A stretch of DNA of 64,000 bases from Halorubrum cibi (GTDB taxonomy: Archaea > Halobacteriota > Halobacteria > Halobacteriales > Haloferacaceae). The stretch lies in the NCBI RefSeq assembly GCF_900182635.1, contig NZ_FXTD01000001.1, positions 310,001-374,000 of the forward strand. Reading direction: 5' to 3'. Below are positions 47,140 to 56,689 of this stretch, piece by piece. Below the pieces are notes generated by a model. The model was not told the origin of the DNA and made no database searches. It saw only the letters and a program-made list of their open reading frames with translations. A program made the position numbers and the translations under genes. Each line of letters begins with the position of its first letter. Position 1 is the first letter of the stretch.

Positions 47140-48182
47140 GTTATCACCAGCTCCGATTCGATGTCGTCGGCCGACAGGCCGGCCTCCTTCCCGCGGGCGA
47201 TGGCGCGGATGTTCTCCACCTCGCGCTCCTTCGCGAGGATGTAGGAGATCACCGGCGTCACCGACACCGGATGGACCGTGCCGAGCCGGTCGCCGTACGC
47301 CAACAGCGCGGCGTCGGTCGCGTGCTCGAACGCGATCAGGCTGTCGACCTCCTCGAGTTCGCGCAGCGCCGGACCGAGCTCGTCGGCGTACTGGCTCTCC
47401 GCGATGTACTCGACGAGCTCGTCGACGTTCCGCGCGAGCCGGGCGAGCGTGTCGCGGGTGAACAGCTCACCTCCCTCGATGAAGTACTCTGCGGGGTCGA
47501 TCTCCGCGCCCGACCGCGCGAGCCGGAGCGCGTTCGTCGCGTTCCGGAAGTCGACCTCCGCTTTGAGGAACGCCTCGTACTGCCGGATCGGCTCGCCGCC
47601 GGGCAGGTTCTCGAGGAGACGTTCGTAGAACGCGCGGTCGACCGCGTTCTCGAGGGGGACGAGGACGTCCGACTCCTCGAACTCCGCGTACGCCTCCCGG
47701 AGCGGGTCTCCGTAGATCGTGTCCTCGAGGACCTCGACGACCGCCTCGATCGAGTCGGCCTCGAGCAGCCGCCGGATCCGACGGTCGTCGAACTCGCCGG
47801 CCCGGATGAGGTCGACCTCGATGGCCTCCTGGCTCGCGCCGGTGTAGACGCCGCGGATAACGGTCTTCACGTTCCACGCGTCGAACTTCCGGAGGTAGCG
47901 GGCGATGAGACCGTACAGCGCGCCCTCGCTCCAGTCTAAGATCCCCTCGAACTGCTTCGCGAGGTTCGCGTTCAGCGCGTACTCGATGAGGTCGACGCCG
48001 CCGTGGCGGCTCCCCAAGGCGTTGATCTCGGTCTCGTAGCTCGATTCCTCCATGAACCGGGCGATCTCGGCGGGCGTCATCCGGACCAACTTGCGGTACT
48101 CCTCGTCCCCGTAGAGCTGGCCGCGGCGGGCGCGAACCCGCGCGACGACGAACTCCGGGTTCGAGCTGCCGGCGGCGCTCAT
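47136..48182 (-). CDS. atpC: A-type ATP synthase subunit C
   Basis: The 348-aa funnel-shaped subunit couples the stalk to the c-ring. It shows the vATP-synt_AC39 features VNARVRARRGQL-like start (FVVARVRARRGQLYGDEEYR), internal repeats and an end containing ISYILAKEREVENIRAI. It overlaps atpE and atpF by 4 bp each. Confidence 0.95.
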   Translation of the reverse strand: MSAAGSSNPEFVVARVRARRGQLYGDEEYRKLVRMTPAEIARFMEESSYETEINALGSRHGGVDLIEYALNANLAKQFEGILDWSEGALYGLIARYLRKFDAWNVKTVIRGVYTGASQEAIEVDLIRAGEFDDRRIRRLLEADSIEAVVEVLEDTIYGDPLREAYAEFEESDVLVPLENAVDRAFYERLLENLPGGEPIRQYEAFLKAEVDFRNATNALRLARSGAEIDPAEYFIEGGELFTRDTLARLARNVDELVEYIAESQYADELGPALRELEEVDSLIAFEHATDAALLAYGDRLGTVHPVSVTPVISYILAKEREVENIRAIARGKEAGLSADDIESELVIT

Positions 48183-48757
48183 TGGTCGAACAGTCGCTCC
48201 GAGACGTGTTTCAACTCGTCGTCCCAGACCGTCTCCAGGACCGAGTCGAACGTGTTGTTCACGCGGACGCGGGAGGTGTCGCTCTCGGCGACCACACCGC
48301 CGAGACAGTCGACCTCGCCGTCGACCTGCGCGTTCCGATCCGCGACGAGGTCCTCGAGGAGTTCGACGTCCTCCGCGCGGGTGTAGACGGCGACGTCCTC
48401 GTCGTCGTCGAACTCCGCGAGGCTGGCGTCGAGAGTCGCCTCCGTCAGTTCGCGTCGGCGGCCCTCCTCGAGGTCGGCGATCGCTTCCTCGACGCCGTCG
48501 TACACGTCCTGAAGGACGTCACGACGCGCGCCGAGCCGCTCCTGTTTGGCCTCGAGTTTGGCCGACGAGAGCGTCTGCTCGCGCTCCTGGTCGATCTGTC
48601 GATCGACCTCGGCGAGCCGCTCCTCGCGGATGCGCTCGGCGTCGGTCTCCGCCTCGGCGAGTATCTCCTCCGCCTCGGCCTCGGCTCCCTCGCGGATCTC
48701 CTCCGCACGCGCGCGGGCTTCGTCTCGAACGTCCTCAACGACGGTTTCCAAACTCAT
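48179..48757 (-). CDS. atpE: A-type ATP synthase subunit E
   Basis: The 192-aa peripheral-stalk subunit is a long Glu/Ala/Arg-rich helix (residues ~5-110) followed by a globular end. It pairs with subunit H in the stators. The gene begins 20 bp after the atpK stop, and its own stop overlaps atpC by 4 bp. Confidence 0.93.
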   Translation of the reverse strand: MSLETVVEDVRDEARARAEEIREGAEAEAEEILAEAETDAERIREERLAEVDRQIDQEREQTLSSAKLEAKQERLGARRDVLQDVYDGVEEAIADLEEGRRRELTEATLDASLAEFDDDEDVAVYTRAEDVELLEDLVADRNAQVDGEVDCLGGVVAESDTSRVRVNNTFDSVLETVWDDELKHVSERLFDQ

Positions 48758-48777
48758 TGTGTGAAAGGGTGTGCCGC

Positions 48778-49029
48778 TCAGACGATGAAGACGACGACGA
48801 GCGCGAGAATGACGATCGTCTCGGGAAGGACCGTCAGGATGAGCCCGTTGACGAAGAGGTCGTCGTCCTCGGCCATCGCGCCGACGGCAGCCGAACCGAT
48901 ACCTCGCTCCGCGTATCCCGCACCGAGGGCGGCGAGCCCGACGGCGAGCGCGGCCGCGGCGCTGGGGTCAGTGAGCGTTCCTCCGGTGGACAGTACGGCG
49001 TTCCCGAGTTCGTTGGTAGCTTCAAGCAT
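48778..49029 (-). CDS. atpK: A-type ATP synthase subunit K (c-ring proteolipid)
   Basis: The 83-aa proteolipid has two helices, the first AALAVGLAALGAGYAERGIGSAAVGA-like and the second NGLILTVLPETIVILALVV. The ion-binding Glu is E70 in the LPET motif. One hairpin per subunit is present. It lies 177 bp downstream of atpI, with a TATA-like CTTTATG in the gap, so it may have an extra promoter giving more c subunit. Confidence 0.95.
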   Translation of the reverse strand: MLEATNELGNAVLSTGGTLTDPSAAAALAVGLAALGAGYAERGIGSAAVGAMAEDDDLFVNGLILTVLPETIVILALVVVFIV

Positions 49030-49085
49030 TGGTAGTAGTTGCGGTTGCTCGTCTCCGAACAGTAGCTAGTTGCCGCCACAGTGGA

Positions 49086-49092
49086 CATAAAG
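49086..49092 (-). promoter_or_regulatory. TATA-like element upstream of atpK
   Basis: CATAAAG on the plus strand is CTTTATG on the minus strand, about 60 nt upstream of the atpK ATG. A start near 49062 would leave a leader of about 33 nt. It is the only good box in the atpI-atpK gap. Confidence 0.4.
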
Positions 49093-49206
49093 CTTCCCAA
49101 AACGACCGACGAGAACCCCCGCGAGGGGACTCACAAGGGCGATAGAGTGGGCTCTGAGGAACCAAGCGAAGGGGATCGAGCGATCCCGAAACGGCGCGCG
49201 ACCCGG

Positions 49207-51468
49207 CTACTCCTCGGAGGTGTACTGCCGGTCGTACCCGAACGGCGTGTACGCGTCGCCGCCGCCCTCGTAGAAGTTCCCGAAGAACTCCACGTACTCG
49301 AGACGCACCGCCTGGATGCCGGCGGACGTGACGCCGAGCGCGAGGACGACGACGTGGCCGACTATCGCCACGACGATCCCGCCGACGAGCGCGAGGACGC
49401 CGACGGCGCCGATCGACGCCGGATCGAACGCGGTCGTCATCCCCGAGAAGACGAGTTCGTAGTCCTCGGGGTGGCTCCGCACGTACTCGAGGTAGTCGGC
49501 GGAGAAGATGAAGTGGAAGCTCCCTGCCCCGCCGTCGCCGATGTACGCGCCGAACGCGAGCAGGTTGACCGCGAGCGCCATCCCGCCCTTCGCGAGCAGC
49601 ACCGCCATGATCCGGGCGTACGAGATGACGTTGACGATCGGCGAGAGCACCTCCGCGAGCTCCGGCGGCTCGCCGATCGCGAGCAGGACGACCCCGAGCG
49701 CGATGGCCACGATGGCGGCGTACCCGACCGCGACGGGGAAGCCGCCGAACGACACCGCGCCGAAGGTGAGTATCGAGAACGACTCGAAGAGGAAGTCCGG
49801 CTTCGGACCGGGGAGGTGCTGGCTGAAGATCCAGATCCACGCGCCGTTGAGGATCAGGAGCCACGAGCCCCCCTCGTACAGCGCGTGCTTCAGGTCGTGC
49901 TGCTGGTAGTTGCTCACGAACGAGAGGACGTGCCCCACGTTCAGGTGAGCGAGCCCGAACAGCACGCTGGCGACGAGGAACGACAGCGCCCAGTCGATGT
50001 CGGCCGGCGAGAGGCCCTTCCCGTCGACCGGCCAGTGGACGTCGCCCGGCAGCAGCTGGTAGGCGTGGTAGCCGAACACGTCGATGCCGAAGTAGATCCC
50101 GAACAGGATCGTGAAGCCGCCGGCCCACAGCGCGACCGCGCCGAGTTCGCGGAACGTCCCGTCGTACCTGCTGTACAGGAAAGCCCCGATGGCGGCGTAC
50201 AACACGCCGTACCCCACGTCGCCGATCATGAACCCGAACATGAGCGGGAACGTGAGGAAGACGAGAAGCGTCGGGTCGAACTCCGTGTACTTCGGCCGGC
50301 CGAACCCCTGAACGAGCAGCTCGAACGGGCCCGCCGCGCTTCCGTTCTCCTGGACGACCGGCGGGTCGTCGCTCCCGTGGGTCGCGTGGCCGCCGTCGGT
50401 GGCCGCCTCGCGCTCGGCGTCGTCGTCGGCGGAGCCGGCACCCGTCGCGGAGTCGGTGGTCGCGGCCGCGGAGGCGCCGCCCGTCCTCCCGCCGTCGGCG
50501 ACCGCCTCGGTGTGGTGGTCGCCGTCCGGCGTGAACGAGGCGCGCTCGAGCTCCTCGACCTCGGCGTGGTCGTCGACGGCGGCGGCGACGGCCGCCTCGA
50601 AGTCCGCGACCGTCGCGGTCGGGATCCACCCCTCCGCGATGAACGCGTTCTCCGTGGTCGCAAAGGAGAGCGGCGCCTGCTTCTTCTGCGCCTCGATGGT
50701 GAGCTGCTCTTCGGCGCGCAGGAGGAACCCCGCGGCCTCGGATTTCACCTCCTCAAGCTCGGCGTCGACCGCCTCGAGCTCCTCCTCGAGGTCCGCCTTC
50801 TCGCCCTCGAGCTCGGCGACGTAGTCGGCCGGGCTCGCGTCCGCGTCGGGCACCTCGAGGAACGCGACGTCGACCCCGACGAGCGCGTCCTGAAGGACGC
50901 CCTCCTCGGCCCCGTCGGCGGGCGCGGCGAAGGCGGCCACGACGTTCCCGCCCGAGAAGACCTCGAAGGCGTCGACGCCGTCGGCCGCGCCGAGCGCCTC
51001 CTCGATCGCTTCGGGTTTCGCCTCGCCGACGACGACCTCGAGCGAGTCGTATCCGCTAAGCAGATCGAGCTCGATGCCGAGGTCGGCGAACGGCTCCATC
51101 CGGTCGATCTCCTCCTGTCGGTCGCGTATCTCCGCTCTGAGGCCGTCGCGCCGGTCGTTGAGCTCGTTGACGCGCTCGCGGACCTCCTCGAGCTCGGCCG
51201 TGAGCGCGTCGTCGCCGAGTTTCCCCGGGCCGTCGGCGTCGTCCGCGGTGACGTCGAGGATGCTCTCGAGCGAGCGGACGGTGACGAGCCGCTCGTTGAC
51301 GTCCTCGGCTCCCTCGAGTGAAGTGCCGGGTTCGAAGCCCTCGTAGCGGTCGTCGTAGTCGGTGACGTGGAGTGAGTGGTGGTCGTAGGCCGCCTCGATG
51401 ACGTCGTCGATGACGCGCTTCGAGCCCGTCACCGACACCTTGCTCATTTGCTCCGGTCTAAGCGCCAT
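49207..51468 (-). CDS. atpI: A-type ATP synthase subunit I (a-type membrane subunit)
   Basis: The 753-aa subunit has an N-terminal cytosolic half with coiled coils (residues ~85-130 and 225-260). An acidic G/A-rich insertion (about residues 320-375) precedes the C-terminal membrane half with about seven or eight helices, which forms the proton half-channels with the c-ring. Start ATG at 51468; the atpH stop (51469-51471) is adjacent. The insertion looks like a haloarchaeal expansion. Confidence 0.95.
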   Translation of the reverse strand: MALRPEQMSKVSVTGSKRVIDDVIEAAYDHHSLHVTDYDDRYEGFEPGTSLEGAEDVNERLVTVRSLESILDVTADDADGPGKLGDDALTAELEEVRERVNELNDRRDGLRAEIRDRQEEIDRMEPFADLGIELDLLSGYDSLEVVVGEAKPEAIEEALGAADGVDAFEVFSGGNVVAAFAAPADGAEEGVLQDALVGVDVAFLEVPDADASPADYVAELEGEKADLEEELEAVDAELEEVKSEAAGFLLRAEEQLTIEAQKKQAPLSFATTENAFIAEGWIPTATVADFEAAVAAAVDDHAEVEELERASFTPDGDHHTEAVADGGRTGGASAAATTDSATGAGSADDDAEREAATDGGHATHGSDDPPVVQENGSAAGPFELLVQGFGRPKYTEFDPTLLVFLTFPLMFGFMIGDVGYGVLYAAIGAFLYSRYDGTFRELGAVALWAGGFTILFGIYFGIDVFGYHAYQLLPGDVHWPVDGKGLSPADIDWALSFLVASVLFGLAHLNVGHVLSFVSNYQQHDLKHALYEGGSWLLILNGAWIWIFSQHLPGPKPDFLFESFSILTFGAVSFGGFPVAVGYAAIVAIALGVVLLAIGEPPELAEVLSPIVNVISYARIMAVLLAKGGMALAVNLLAFGAYIGDGGAGSFHFIFSADYLEYVRSHPEDYELVFSGMTTAFDPASIGAVGVLALVGGIVVAIVGHVVVLALGVTSAGIQAVRLEYVEFFGNFYEGGGDAYTPFGYDRQYTSEE

Positions 51469-51810
51469 TCATTCCTCCGTCTGCCGGCCCTTGACCGCCT
51501 CCTCGAACCGCTCGACCGCGTAGTCGACGGCGTCGTCGACCCGATCGCGGGCGGTCGATTCGAGCGCTTCGCGGTCCTCGCGCCCCTCGGCGAGGATCTC
51601 CTCGCGGCGTTCCTCGAGCTCCTCGCGGGCGGACTCCAGCCGAGCCTCGGCCTCGGCCGCCGCCTCCTCCTCGGCCTCGGCGCGGATCTCGTCCGCGCGC
51701 GATCTGGCCTCGGCGAGGCGCTCGTCGGCGTCCGATTCCGCCTCCGCGATGATCTCGTCCGCCTCCGTTTCAGCCTCCTTGATCCGGTCGAGCACCTCTG
51801 GTCTCGCCAT
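51469..51810 (-). CDS. atpH: A-type ATP synthase subunit H
   Basis: The 113-aa peripheral-stalk subunit is almost entirely a Glu/Ala/Arg coiled coil, starting MARPEVLDRIKEAETEAD. It pairs with subunit E. It is the first gene of the ATP synthase operon. A TATA-like CCTTATACG on the minus strand about 36 nt upstream is the likely operon promoter. The open frame extends upstream but the ATG at 51810 fits the family. Confidence 0.93.
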   Translation of the reverse strand: MARPEVLDRIKEAETEADEIIAEAESDADERLAEARSRADEIRAEAEEEAAAEAEARLESAREELEERREEILAEGREDREALESTARDRVDDAVDYAVERFEEAVKGRQTEE

Positions 51811-51927
51811 TCTACTGATCGCGTGAACGTCCACGAGCGACGTATAAGGTGTTTGCGGAACCGCTCGGCGAGCCGGCGGAGAACGGCGAGCGCGGTGGAA
51901 CCGCGAACCCGCCGTCTCGCCGCCTAC

Positions 51928-51934
51928 ATTTAAG
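51928..51934 (+). promoter_or_regulatory. TATA element of the MinD-like gene
   Basis: ATTTAAG is centred about 28 nt upstream of the ATG at 51959, indicating a leaderless mRNA. The divergent atpH promoter lies about 85 bp to the left. Confidence 0.6.
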
Positions 51935-51958
51935 TAGGAGTCGCCGGACCCTGACGGT

Positions 51959-53365
51959 ATGGCAACGGTGTATGCGGTCGCGTCGGCGAAGGGTGGCGTC
52001 GGGAAGACCACCACGACCGCGGCGATAGCGACGCTCCTCGCGGAATCGGGCGCGGACGTCGTCGCGATCGACGCCGACGTGGGTATGGCGAACCTCGCCG
52101 ACGCGCTGGGGATGGTCCCCGGCGAGACGACGATCCACGACGTGCTCGCCGGGCGCGCGGACCCGGCCGAGGCCGTCCACGACGGGCCCGCCGGACTGCG
52201 GGTCGTTCCGGGAGATCCGGACCTCGACGCGTACGCGGCCGCCGATCCCGCCGAACTCGCAGGCGTCGTCGAGGCGTTCTCGGACGCCGACTACGTGTTC
52301 CTCGACGCCGGCGCGGGGCTCTCTCACGACTCGACGCTCCCGATCGGGTTGGCCGACGAGACGCTTCTCGTCTCCACGCCCGACCGGAGCGCGCTCGGCG
52401 ACACGGAGAAGACCCGACAGCTCGCGGAGCGGATCGGCGGCCACGTCGCCGGCGCGGCGATCACCCGTGTCGGCGGAGACGAGGACGAATCTGTGGGGCT
52501 CGACGACGCGAGCGGGATGGCCGACCCGGACGACCCGGCCGTCGATATCGTCGACGAGATCCTCGCGACGGAGGTGCTCGCGCGGATCCCCGAGGACCCG
52601 GCGGTCGCCCGGGCGAGCACGGCCGGAGAGCCGCTGACGACGTTCGATCCGAACGCGCTGGCGAGCCGCGCGTACCGCGAACTGGTCCGAACGCTGGCCG
52701 GCGTCGACGTGGCGGGGCCGGAGGGGAGAGCGGAGTCGGGAGCCGAAGCGGAACCCGAAATCGAAGCGGAACCCGAAACCGAAGCGGAGTCGGAAGCGGA
52801 CCGGAAAACGGAATCGGAAGCGGATTCAGGAGGGAGATCGGATGCGGAGGTCGAACGGAAGGCCGACGAAGACACTGATAGCGACGACGCGGACGACGAC
52901 ATCATCGTCGCGGAGTCGGAGACGCTCGTCGAGGACGCCGAAGTCACCGCGAGCGATGCGGACGACGCGGACGCCGTGACCGGCGAGGCCGACGAAACCC
53001 ACGATTCTGACGACACCGACGACACCGACGACACCCGAGAAGCTGCCGAAGATGAGGACTCGACCGGACTCATCGACGAGGCGGAGCCGACCGCCGACGA
53101 GGAATCGGGGGATCTCGACCGGTCGAGGAGCGACGATTCTGATGGCGACGACGGCGATACCGACGACGATGATGACGAGGACGATCTGGCCGGGAGCGTC
53201 CCGTTCCGGGACGACGACAGCGGGACGATGGCGACCGCTCTCACCGGCTCGGACGACGACGCTCGAGATTCGAACGACGGTACCGGCGAGGGGGAGACGG
53301 AGGGCGACTCGGACGACGAAGACGAGGGAAACGGCGGGTTCTTCGGCCGACTGCTCGGCCGCTGA
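51959..53365 (+). CDS. MinD/ParA-family ATPase with long acidic C-terminal extension
   Basis: This 468-aa P-loop protein has a deviant Walker A KGGVGKTTT at residues 10-18, with the signature Lys, and a Walker A' DADVGMANLADALG. The ATPase ends near residue 240. A ~220-residue D/E/S/T-rich extension follows, with repeated EAEPE and DDTDD blocks, and the protein ends in a short hydrophobic-basic peptide, GGFFGRLLGR. MinD homologues position cell structures. A tail of this kind recalls MinD4, which places archaella and chemoreceptor arrays in Haloferax; orthology is not shown here. It is divergent from the ATP synthase operon. Confidence 0.8.
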   Translation: MATVYAVASAKGGVGKTTTTAAIATLLAESGADVVAIDADVGMANLADALGMVPGETTIHDVLAGRADPAEAVHDGPAGLRVVPGDPDLDAYAAADPAELAGVVEAFSDADYVFLDAGAGLSHDSTLPIGLADETLLVSTPDRSALGDTEKTRQLAERIGGHVAGAAITRVGGDEDESVGLDDASGMADPDDPAVDIVDEILATEVLARIPEDPAVARASTAGEPLTTFDPNALASRAYRELVRTLAGVDVAGPEGRAESGAEAEPEIEAEPETEAESEADRKTESEADSGGRSDAEVERKADEDTDSDDADDDIIVAESETLVEDAEVTASDADDADAVTGEADETHDSDDTDDTDDTREAAEDEDSTGLIDEAEPTADEESGDLDRSRSDDSDGDDGDTDDDDDEDDLAGSVPFRDDDSGTMATALTGSDDDARDSNDGTGEGETEGDSDDEDEGNGGFFGRLLGR

Positions 53366-53392
53366 CTTCCGACCGAGACCCCCGCGGCTCGG

Positions 53393-54364
53393 CTACGCCT
53401 CCGAGGGCGCTTCCGCGCGGTCGCGGATCAGTTCGCGGATGGTTTCGGGGTCGTCGACCTCGGCGAGTTCCGCACAGGAGACGATCGCGGTGCCGTCGAC
53501 GGACTCCTGGCTCTCCTCCTCCTCCGTGAAGTACACGGAGCGGGTGTGTGCCACCTCGCCGATGGAGGACATGATCCGCGCGCGCTTCTTCGCGGCCGGC
53601 GTGAACGTCGAGTGCCCGGTGAGCAGCCGCGTCACGGGGTCGTCCTCGTCCTCCGAGACGGCCTTGAACGGCGCGCGGGCCGTCGGGTGGACGGTGAACC
53701 CCGCGCTGGTGAGCACGTGGACGACGTGTTCGTCGCCCGGATCGGCGTCGGGCGCGGAGGGCGTCGGGTCCGCGTCGCGGACGTCGTCGGCACCCTCCAG
53801 GACGTCCACGGGACTGGAGAACGGCTCGTCGAACAGCTCCTCCAGCTGGATCGCGACCTCGATGGAGGCGTTCATCCCGTCTTCGTACTTCGAGACGGTC
53901 CGACGGGAAACGCCGAGCTCGGTCGCGAGCCGGCCGAGCGACCAGCCGCGCTCCTCGCGCTCGTCGGCGAGCAGGTCGCCGTCGAGGCTGACGTAGAGGC
54001 CGCCGGGGGCCGCGTAGATGAGCGGCGGCATCCCCTCGATGAACAGCTCGTAGGCCGTGTCCGGGTTGATCACCGGGACGCCGTGTCTGAAGTAGACGAC
54101 GCCGGGCTTCAGCTCCTCGTCGCGGGTCCGGATCCCGATCACCATCGGGGTCGCCTCGAGGTACTCGCCGAGCCGTCGCATCTCCGCGCCGGTCGCCGCG
54201 TCGAGCGCGTCGACGTTGCCGAGGATCTTGAGGAGCAACAGGTCCTCGTCGCGCCGGACGGCCACGTCGAAGCTCTTGGGCCGGACCGCACACCGGTCGC
54301 TGACGAGGAATCCCGCGTCTTCCAGCATCGCGGTGACGTTCTCGATCAGCGCAGTCCGGGACAT
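53393..54364 (-). CDS. COG1395-type helix-turn-helix transcriptional regulator
   Basis: The 323-aa protein has an N-terminal domain (residues ~1-115) with [14 protein letters not shown] and a KILGNVD strand, then an XRE-type [23 protein letters not shown] with TVSKYEDG following, near residues 130-160. An acidic linker precedes a second domain that echoes the first ([18 protein letters not shown]). This domain order matches COG1395 putative regulators of archaea. A TATA box lies about 26 nt upstream of the ATG. The target is unknown. Confidence 0.85.
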   Translation of the reverse strand: MSRTALIENVTAMLEDAGFLVSDRCAVRPKSFDVAVRRDEDLLLLKILGNVDALDAATGAEMRRLGEYLEATPMVIGIRTRDEELKPGVVYFRHGVPVINPDTAYELFIEGMPPLIYAAPGGLYVSLDGDLLADEREERGWSLGRLATELGVSRRTVSKYEDGMNASIEVAIQLEELFDEPFSSPVDVLEGADDVRDADPTPSAPDADPGDEHVVHVLTSAGFTVHPTARAPFKAVSEDEDDPVTRLLTGHSTFTPAAKKRARIMSSIGEVAHTRSVYFTEEEESQESVDGTAIVSCAELAEVDDPETIRELIRDRAEAPSEA

Positions 54365-54386
54365 ACCCGAGATAAGCGGCTCGGAA

Positions 54387-54395
54387 CATATATAC
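54387..54395 (-). promoter_or_regulatory. TATA element of the COG1395 regulator
   Basis: CATATATAC on the plus strand reads GTATATATG on the minus strand, centred about 27 nt from the start codon at 54364. Confidence 0.65.
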
Positions 54396-54464
54396 GTTGT
54401 GTCGGCTGGATCCGCTGATACCGGTGCCACCTTGCGTTTTCTCCGAGCGACTTGGACGACACGG

Positions 54465-54471
54465 TTATATA
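54465..54471 (+). promoter_or_regulatory. TATA element of tiaS
   Basis: TTATATA lies about 100 nt upstream of the tiaS ATG, implying an untranslated leader of roughly 70-75 nt, longer than the leaderless pattern of most neighbours. Confidence 0.55.
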
Positions 54472-54566
54472 GGTGTTCGCGTGTCCGAGAGCGGAGCAGG
54501 CACCCGTCGAGATCGAACCGGCGGCGGGTCGAAACCGCCTTGGTCGCCGCCCGAGAACCTCCGATC

Positions 54567-55979
54567 ATGCCGATCGTCGCCGTCGACGACACCGACTCGC
54601 GGGACCGCGGCATGTGTACGACGTATGTCGGGGTCCGGCTCGGAGAGCGGCTCGAGGCGGCCGGGGCGCGGGTGACGCGTCACCTGCTCTTGCGGCTCAA
54701 CCCCGCGGTGAAACACAAGACCCGCGGGAACGCCGCGGTCGCGCTCCACGTCGACGAAGTCGACGCCGATGGAGTCGACGCTGACGGGATCGACGCGGAC
54801 GAGGCGTTCCGGATCGCCGGGGAGACGGTTCGGGAGTTCGCGGCCGCCGAGGACCCGCGGACCTCACCGGGCGTCGTGGTGGCCGACGTCTCCCCCGACG
54901 GCGACGGTGACGCCGACTCCTTCGTCGACGGCGCGGGCGACCTCGCGGGACGGATCCCCGCCGACGTCGCGTCCTTCGCCCGCCGGGCGCTCCGGGAGCG
55001 ACTGGAACTCGCCGAGGCCCTCGAGATCGCGGACCGACACGGCTTCCGACACGCCGGGTTCGGTACCGGCGGCGCGGACGGGGACGAGACGCCGGGTCGC
55101 GGGCGGATCGGCGCGCTCGCCGCGGTCGGCGCACCCGCCGCCCACGACGAGTGGACGTTCGAGCGGATCTCCTACCGCGAACTCGACCGGTGTGGGACTC
55201 CCCGCGACGTCGACGCCGAGAGCGTCTTCGCCGCCGCCAACGAGGCGTACCCGACCGTGTGGGACACCGTCGACCGCGGGACCGGCGAGGTCGTCTGCGT
55301 ACCGAACGCGCCGGGGCCGATCCTCCACGGGATCCGCGGGGACGACCCGGACGCGTGCCGGCGGGTCGCCGACGCGATCGAGAGCGAACCGGTCGAGCGC
55401 GCCGCGACGTTCGCGACGAACCAGGGCACCGACGCCCACCTCGCGGACGGGAGCCTCGGCGACCTCCGCGACGGTTCGGGGTACCGGGTCGCGGGCGTCG
55501 TCGCGGACGACCCGGAGACGAAGCGGGGGGGACACGTCCACGTCGCGGTTGCCGCCGCCGTCGATGTCGGCCCGGAACTCCGAGCGATCGCGTTCGCGCC
55601 GACCGGCAGGTTTCGTGATCGCGTGCGCGCGCTCCGTTCGGGCGACCGCGTGACGCTGTGCGGCGAACACGAGGTCCGCGAGGATGAGTCGGGTCCGGCG
55701 GGGACGCTGAAACTCGAGAAGTTCGCCGTCCGCGACCTCGTGCGGACGGAACCGGCGACCCCGACCTGTCCGGAGTGCGGCCGGACCATGTCGTCTGCGG
55801 GTCGGGACCAAGGGTACCGCTGTCGCGACTGCGACGCCGCCGCGCCCGGAAAGGTCGAGGCGACGATCGACCGGGAGCTCGAGCCGGGGTGGTACGAGGT
55901 CCCGCCGAGCGCCCGCCGACACGTGGCGAAGCCGCTCGTCCGCGGCGGGTTCGACGCGCCGGTCCACCCGGAGCAGTAG
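54567..55979 (+). CDS. tiaS: tRNA(Ile2) 2-agmatinylcytidine synthetase TiaS
   Basis: The 470-aa enzyme attaches agmatine to C34 of tRNA-Ile2 so that it decodes AUA. It begins [18 protein letters not shown], the TiaS catalytic P-loop-like motif. Kinase-like and middle domains follow, then an OB-fold region and a C-terminal zinc ribbon (CPECGRTM then CRDCD). An acidic insertion [18 protein letters not shown] lies near residue 65. The gene is divergent from the regulator with a 202-bp gap. Confidence 0.92.
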   Translation: MPIVAVDDTDSRDRGMCTTYVGVRLGERLEAAGARVTRHLLLRLNPAVKHKTRGNAAVALHVDEVDADGVDADGIDADEAFRIAGETVREFAAAEDPRTSPGVVVADVSPDGDGDADSFVDGAGDLAGRIPADVASFARRALRERLELAEALEIADRHGFRHAGFGTGGADGDETPGRGRIGALAAVGAPAAHDEWTFERISYRELDRCGTPRDVDAESVFAAANEAYPTVWDTVDRGTGEVVCVPNAPGPILHGIRGDDPDACRRVADAIESEPVERAATFATNQGTDAHLADGSLGDLRDGSGYRVAGVVADDPETKRGGHVHVAVAAAVDVGPELRAIAFAPTGRFRDRVRALRSGDRVTLCGEHEVREDESGPAGTLKLEKFAVRDLVRTEPATPTCPECGRTMSSAGRDQGYRCRDCDAAAPGKVEATIDRELEPGWYEVPPSARRHVAKPLVRGGFDAPVHPEQ

Positions 55980-56026
55980 GGTGTTCGATGAGAACAGTTA
56001 ACACGGATCGCCGCGTCCCCCGGACG

Positions 56027-56380
56027 ATGGCAGGGATCGTCTTCTACGCGACGGAGAACCACGACGCGGTCGTCGACTTCTACCGCGAACGACTGGGGAT
56101 GGAGCCCTGGCTCGAACAGCCCGACTGTACGATACTCCGCCACGGGAACCTCCTCGTCGGGTTCTGCGACCGGGACCGGACCGACGACTGCGGGATCGTG
56201 ACGGTCGTGTATCCGGATCGCGAGGGCGTCGACGACGCTCACGACCGCCTCGGCGACGCGGCTCGCGAGGAACCTCACGAGAACGGGACGTACGACATCT
56301 ACCAGTTCTTCGCCGCCGACCCCGACGGGCGGACCGTCGAGTGTCAGGCGTTCCTCGACGAGGACGTGGAACTGCCCTAA
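56027..56380 (+). CDS. VOC/glyoxalase-fold protein
   Basis: The 117-aa protein has the glyoxalase fold: GIVFYATENHDAVVDFYRER, ILRHGNLLVGF and AADPDGRTVECQAF, with His/Glu candidate metal ligands. The reaction is unknown. I chose ATG 56027 because CAGTTAACAC lies about 30 nt upstream; a longer start at 55988 is in frame. It follows tiaS by 47 bp. Confidence 0.72.
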   Translation: MAGIVFYATENHDAVVDFYRERLGMEPWLEQPDCTILRHGNLLVGFCDRDRTDDCGIVTVVYPDREGVDDAHDRLGDAAREEPHENGTYDIYQFFAADPDGRTVECQAFLDEDVELP

Positions 56381-56411
56381 AGGGGGCGGTCGTGTCGACG
56401 ACGGCGTCGAC

Positions 56412-56642
56412 TCACTCGTCGAGATCGCGTTCCTCGCGCCACGCGGCGGCCCGCTCCTCGGCGGCGTCGCGCTCGTCGAGAACGACCCGGTCGTACGCGC
56501 GGTCGTCGGTCGCCTGTTCCATCACGTCGAGGCGCGCGACGAACCGACCGTCGCCGCGCTCGCGGATCCGGACCGTGGCGTACCCGTCCGAGCGTTCCCA
56601 CTCCGTGATCGTCGCGTCCTCCCGCTCGAGAGACCAACCCAT
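56412..56642 (-). CDS. Small acidic protein (DUF7543-like)
   Basis: This 76-aa protein starts MGWSLEREDATITEWERSDG and ends in a helix AAEERAAAWREERDLDE. The strand-rich N-terminal half suggests a small beta fold. TTTACC about 28 nt upstream supports the ATG. It resembles an uncharacterised haloarchaeal family. Function unknown. Confidence 0.65.
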   Translation of the reverse strand: MGWSLEREDATITEWERSDGYATVRIRERGDGRFVARLDVMEQATDDRAYDRVVLDERDAAEERAAAWREERDLDE

Positions 56643-56689
56643 GCGGGAGAGTAGGATCGAGCGCGGGTAAAGCGCGGCGGTTCCGCTCG

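Noticed and set aside
54480-54566. Possible tRNA in the tiaS leader
   Set aside because: Only a T-arm-like hairpin is present; the T-loop bases are wrong and no acceptor stem or anticodon arm can be built.
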